This document shows positions 6,830 to 8,941 of a stretch of DNA of 8,941 bases, piece by piece. The position numbers and the translations under genes were made by a program. The number at the start of each line of letters is the position of its first letter. The stretch's first letter is position 1. Origin of the DNA: Rhodoferax sp. (GTDB taxonomy: Bacteria > Pseudomonadota > Gammaproteobacteria > Burkholderiales > Burkholderiaceae_C); NCBI GenBank assembly GCA_020048795.1, contig JAIFMA010000252.1, forward strand, positions 1 to 8,941. The letters are read 5' to 3'. The notes below the pieces were generated by a model that had not been told where the DNA came from, ran no database searches, and was given only the letters and a program-made list of their open reading frames with translations.

Positions 6830-7682
6830 TCGCCACCGGGGAAACCTTGAACCATTTCACCGCCCCCCCCCGGGTGTGCAACACCGCAAAGTCCAGCCCG
6901 GCAAACGCAAAGTGCTCACCGCGCTTGGGAACATGACCCATCTCATGCGCAATCAGGCCGCCAATCGTCTCAAATTCATCGTCTGGATCGGTGCTCTCGA
7001 TCTTCACGCCAAAGGTATGCTCGACCCGCTCGATCAGGGTGTCGCCGCTGACGCGGTAGGTCCGGTCGGCCAGACCGAAGATGTCTCCGTTGTCTTCGGC
7101 GATGTCGAACTCGTCCTCGATCTCGCCCACGATCTGTTCCAGCACGTCTTCGATGGTGATCAGGCCAGCCACCCGGCCAAATTCATCAATCACGATGGCC
7201 AGGTGATTGTGATTGCTCTGGAAGTCGCGCAGCAAGTCATTGAGCCCCTTGCTTTCGGGCACAAACACGGCGGGCCGCAACAGCGCGCGGATGTTGAGTT
7301 CGGGTGCGCGTTGTAGTTTGAGCAGATCCTTGGCCATCAGAATGCCAATGATGTTTTCCCGCTCGTGCTCATAAACCGGGAAACGTGAGTGCGCGGTATC
7401 GATCACACCGTGCATCATCTGACCATGCGGATCTTCAATGTTGACCAGTTCCATGCGCGTCGAGGGCACCATGACATCACCGACGGTCATGTCTGCCATG
7501 CGGATTACACCTTCTAACATCTTGCGGGAGTCGCCGCCAATGATCTTGTTGTGCTCGGCTTCGATCAGCCAGTCGATCAGTTCATCGGTGGAATCCGGCC
7601 CGGGATGGATGAATTCGGCAATTTTTTGGAGCAGCGTTCGATTGTCTTCGCGCTCGGGACGCGTGGGGTAGGGGTCAGACAC
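6816..7682 (-). CDS. corC: CorC/HlyC-family CBS-domain protein (YbeX type)
   Basis: This 288-residue protein matches soluble CorC/YbeX, long linked to Mg2+/Co2+ efflux and more recently to ribosome homeostasis in E. coli; its exact role here is unknown. It lacks the membrane-spanning DUF21 domain of longer relatives. Two CBS domains occupy about residues 68-185 (DVMVPSTRM at 69-77, HSRFPVYE at 98-105, GILMAKDLL at 113-121, IDEFGRVAGLITIEDVLEQI at 165-184), followed by VGEIEDEFD and the C-terminal CorC_HlyC domain at about 200-283. The start is a GTG at 7682, giving MSDPYP, as in homologues; no Shine-Dalgarno is clear. The gene ends 14 nt inside lnt. A run of nine G residues (6871-6863) encodes R271-A274, 14 codons before the end. 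Confidence 0.95.
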   Translation of the reverse strand: MSDPYPTRPEREDNRTLLQKIAEFIHPGPDSTDELIDWLIEAEHNKIIGGDSRKMLEGVIRMADMTVGDVMVPSTRMELVNIEDPHGQMMHGVIDTAHSRFPVYEHERENIIGILMAKDLLKLQRAPELNIRALLRPAVFVPESKGLNDLLRDFQSNHNHLAIVIDEFGRVAGLITIEDVLEQIVGEIEDEFDIAEDNGDIFGLADRTYRVSGDTLIERVEHTFGVKIESTDPDDEFETIGGLIAHEMGHVPKRGEHFAFAGLDFAVLHTRGGAVKWFKVSPVANATP

Positions 7683-7922
7683 AGCCGGTAAAGCAGGACA
7701 TGCGGTAGTTGATCAACGTGCAAGGATAGCTGATAAGCCCTGACCCCGTCACCAAAACTCAAAATTGCGCAAGAACCAGTCGGCCTGGCTGGCTTGGCTT
7801 AATCCATTTTCAAGTCATTTGTGTCTGGTAGTCCGTTTCTCCAAAACAGATATTGGCGTTTGAATTCGGCAGGATATTGAACCGGTCTGTCAACAGCTCC
7901 CAAACGCATCAAGTCTGTCGCG
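7683..7922. other. Intergenic region between dgoA and corC
   Basis: This 240-nt stretch is more AT-rich than its neighbours and holds no reading frame, tRNA or clear repeat that I can support. It must contain the corC-lnt promoter if that unit is independent of dgo, but no -35/-10 pair with good spacing stands out on the minus strand. GTCTGTC occurs twice (7885-7891 and 7913-7919); the second belongs to the dgoA stem-loop. Confidence 0.6.
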
Positions 7923-7942
7923 TCAGCTCGGACGGACAGACT
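7912..7942 (-). terminator. Stem-loop over the dgoA stop codon, possible terminator
   Basis: AGTCTGTC (7912-7919) pairs with GACAGACT (7935-7942), and CGTC (7921-7924) pairs with GACG (7931-7934). This gives 12 base pairs with a single bulged base at 7920 and a 6-nt loop. The dgoA stop codon (7925-7923) lies at the loop edge. The following transcript sequence (TGATGCGTTTG) is not a proper U-tract, so it may stabilise the 3' end or need Rho instead of acting as an intrinsic terminator. Confidence 0.5.
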
Positions 7943-8576
7943 GCCAGGCAGCAACAAATTGGCGCGCCGTGGCTGCGGTTTGCTGCGCCGTCATGCCCGG
8001 CTTGTAAAGCGCCGAACCAAGACCAAAGCCGGTGGCCCCGGCATCTACGTAGGGTTTGATGGACTCCGGCTTGATGCCGCCCACCGGCAACAAACCAGTT
8101 CCTTTCGGCAACACTGCACACATAGCCTTCAGAATCGCCGGTGTCACCAGCTCTGCGGGGAATATCTTGAGCGCATCGGCACCCGCTGCCAGCGCAGCAA
8201 AGGCCTCGGTCGGCGTGGCGATGCCGGGCACGCAGAGTAGTCCGGCGGCCTTGGCGGCGTGAATCAGACTCACGTCGGCATGCGGCATCACCGCCAGTTC
8301 AGCGCCACAGTCACGCAGTTGATCGATTTGGCCAACATTCAACACCGTGCCGGCGCCCACCAGCACGTCAGCAGGAAGTGCCTGGCGCAGCGCAGCGATG
8401 CTGGCGAAAGGGTCAGGCGAATTGAGCGGCACCTCAATCAGACAAAAGCCCGCATCCACCAGGCTGACTCCGATCTCAACCACCTCCTGCGGCGTGATGC
8501 CGCGCAGGATGGCAACCAGGGGCAACACCGCTTGCGCTGCGGCAAAGCGCTCGGTCATTGTGGCGTGGTGAGTCAT
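7923..8576 (-). CDS. dgoA: 2-dehydro-3-deoxy-6-phosphogalactonate (KDPGal) aldolase
   Basis: DgoA splits KDPGal into pyruvate and glyceraldehyde 3-phosphate in the De Ley-Doudoroff pathway. The 217-residue protein is a class I aldolase of the KDPG/KDPGal family: LRGITP at 24-29, IEVPLNSPDP at 47-56 with catalytic Glu48, GAGTVLNVGQ at 74-83, the Schiff-base Lys137 in ALKIFPAE, and the phosphate-binding VGGIKPESI at 165-173 and GLGSALYKPG at 185-194. IEVPLNSP, as opposed to the LEVTLRT type of Eda, points to the galactonate enzyme, as does the adjacent dgoK. Residues 97-99 read MPH where I recall TPN in E. coli DgoA. The start at 8576 is set by GGAGA a few bases upstream, the best ribosome site in the window. 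The gene lies 20 nt behind dgoK and ends in a stem-loop. Confidence 0.93.
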   Translation of the reverse strand: MTHHATMTERFAAAQAVLPLVAILRGITPQEVVEIGVSLVDAGFCLIEVPLNSPDPFASIAALRQALPADVLVGAGTVLNVGQIDQLRDCGAELAVMPHADVSLIHAAKAAGLLCVPGIATPTEAFAALAAGADALKIFPAELVTPAILKAMCAVLPKGTGLLPVGGIKPESIKPYVDAGATGFGLGSALYKPGMTAQQTAATARQFVAAWQSVRPS

Positions 8577-8596
8577 GTTTTCTCCGGCAAAAAGAA

Positions 8597-8941
8597 TCAC
8601 GTGAGTGGCGGCAGCACACCTGCCGCCAGCGCAAAATTCCACAAGCCAGACGTCGCGGTGTTTCCCAGCACCGCTGCAACCGGCTGGCCGAGGTGGGTCA
8701 GCGCATCGCTATAGCGTTGGCAGAGCGCCGGCTCGCCAATCAGGATCAGCGGCATCGGATCCTGTTCGTGAACACCGGTCAGGCCAGACACCAGCTCGTT
8801 GCCGATCAGCAGACCCGACAGATAGTCGGCCAGCGCAGCCGGCGGCAAACGTCCGGTCAAACCCAGTGTTCGGGTGGCAAACATCTGGTGCGTGAGATCG
8901 CCAGCGCGGCTACGCTGCGCCTCAGTCAGGCCAAGTTCAAA
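8597..8941 (-). CDS. dgoK: 2-dehydro-3-deoxygalactonokinase, C-terminal part (N-terminus cut off)
   Basis: The frame is open from the window edge and encodes the last 114 residues of what appears to be DgoK, which phosphorylates 2-dehydro-3-deoxygalactonate with ATP to make the DgoA substrate. Visible signatures are LADYLSGLLIGNELVSGL, PLILIGEPALCQRYSDAL and the Gly/Ala-rich tail ending in AAGVLPPLT, typical of the family's C-terminal domain. An internal ATG at 8884 is not the real start because similarity continues upstream (FELGLTEAQRSRAGDLTHQM). It is followed 20 nt later by dgoA, whose ribosome site lies in that gap, so the two are very likely cotranscribed. ATP-binding motifs would be outside the window. 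Confidence 0.87.
   Translation of the reverse strand, partial: FELGLTEAQRSRAGDLTHQMFATRTLGLTGRLPPAALADYLSGLLIGNELVSGLTGVHEQDPMPLILIGEPALCQRYSDALTHLGQPVAAVLGNTATSGLWNFALAAGVLPPLT

Noticed and set aside
7671..7747. Inverted repeat GGGGTCAG (7671-7678) and CTGACCCC (7740-7747) flanking the corC start
   Set aside because: Only 8 bp with a 61-nt spacer and one arm inside coding sequence; this can occur by chance and no other copy supports it.
7815..7885. tRNA-like GTTTGAATTC in the dgoA-corC gap
   Set aside because: The flanking bases do not form a T-arm stem, and no acceptor or anticodon arm can be drawn.
1..8941. Possible defence, phage, CRISPR, integron or biosynthetic system
   Set aside because: No repeat-spacer array, integrase, transposase, toxin-antitoxin pair or unknown multi-gene cassette is present; all genes fall into known housekeeping or sugar-acid families.

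Overview
The window looks like ordinary chromosomal DNA of a betaproteobacterium, most likely a member of the Comamonadaceae (Rhodoferax/Polaromonas-like). This rests on the high GC content, the protein signatures, the gene order corC-lnt-glyQ-glyS-gmhB-plsC, and a short AT-richer interspersed repeat of a type I recall from that family. The genus call is inference. Every gene I can support lies on the minus strand, so transcription runs from high to low coordinates. Both ends are cut: the first gene in transcription order (dgoK) lacks its N-terminus and the last (a YgjP-type metallohydrolase) lacks its C-terminus.

Layout in transcription order. (1) 8941-7923: the end of dgoK and all of dgoA, kinase and aldolase of the De Ley-Doudoroff galactonate route, 20 nt apart and closed by a strong stem-loop over the dgoA stop codon. 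(2) 7922-7683: a 240-nt intergenic region with no gene I can support. (3) 7682-5186: corC (GTG start, CBS-domain protein) overlapping lnt (apolipoprotein N-acyltransferase) by 14 nt. (4) 5185-5072: a 114-nt gap with two small hairpins and a weak -10-like box. (5) 5071-1371: glyQ, glyS and gmhB, closely packed; these give the two subunits of glycyl-tRNA synthetase and a heptose-bisphosphate phosphatase for LPS inner-core sugar. (6) 1370-1272: a short gap holding a repeat copy and a candidate promoter. (7) 1271-1: a plsC-like lysophospholipid acyltransferase and the metallohydrolase, 18 nt apart.

Functionally the central block joins cell-envelope synthesis (lipoprotein acylation, LPS heptose, phospholipid acylation) with charging of tRNA-Gly, a familiar housekeeping neighbourhood in Burkholderiales. 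The dgo genes are a separate sugar-acid catabolic unit.

I found no undescribed system. The most interesting signal is a degenerate repeat present three times: once between genes and twice inside reading frames, where it is translated as part of the metallohydrolase N-terminus and of Lnt. Other points are a G9 tract near the 3' end of corC, hairpins at dgoA and glyQ, and small active-site motif variations.
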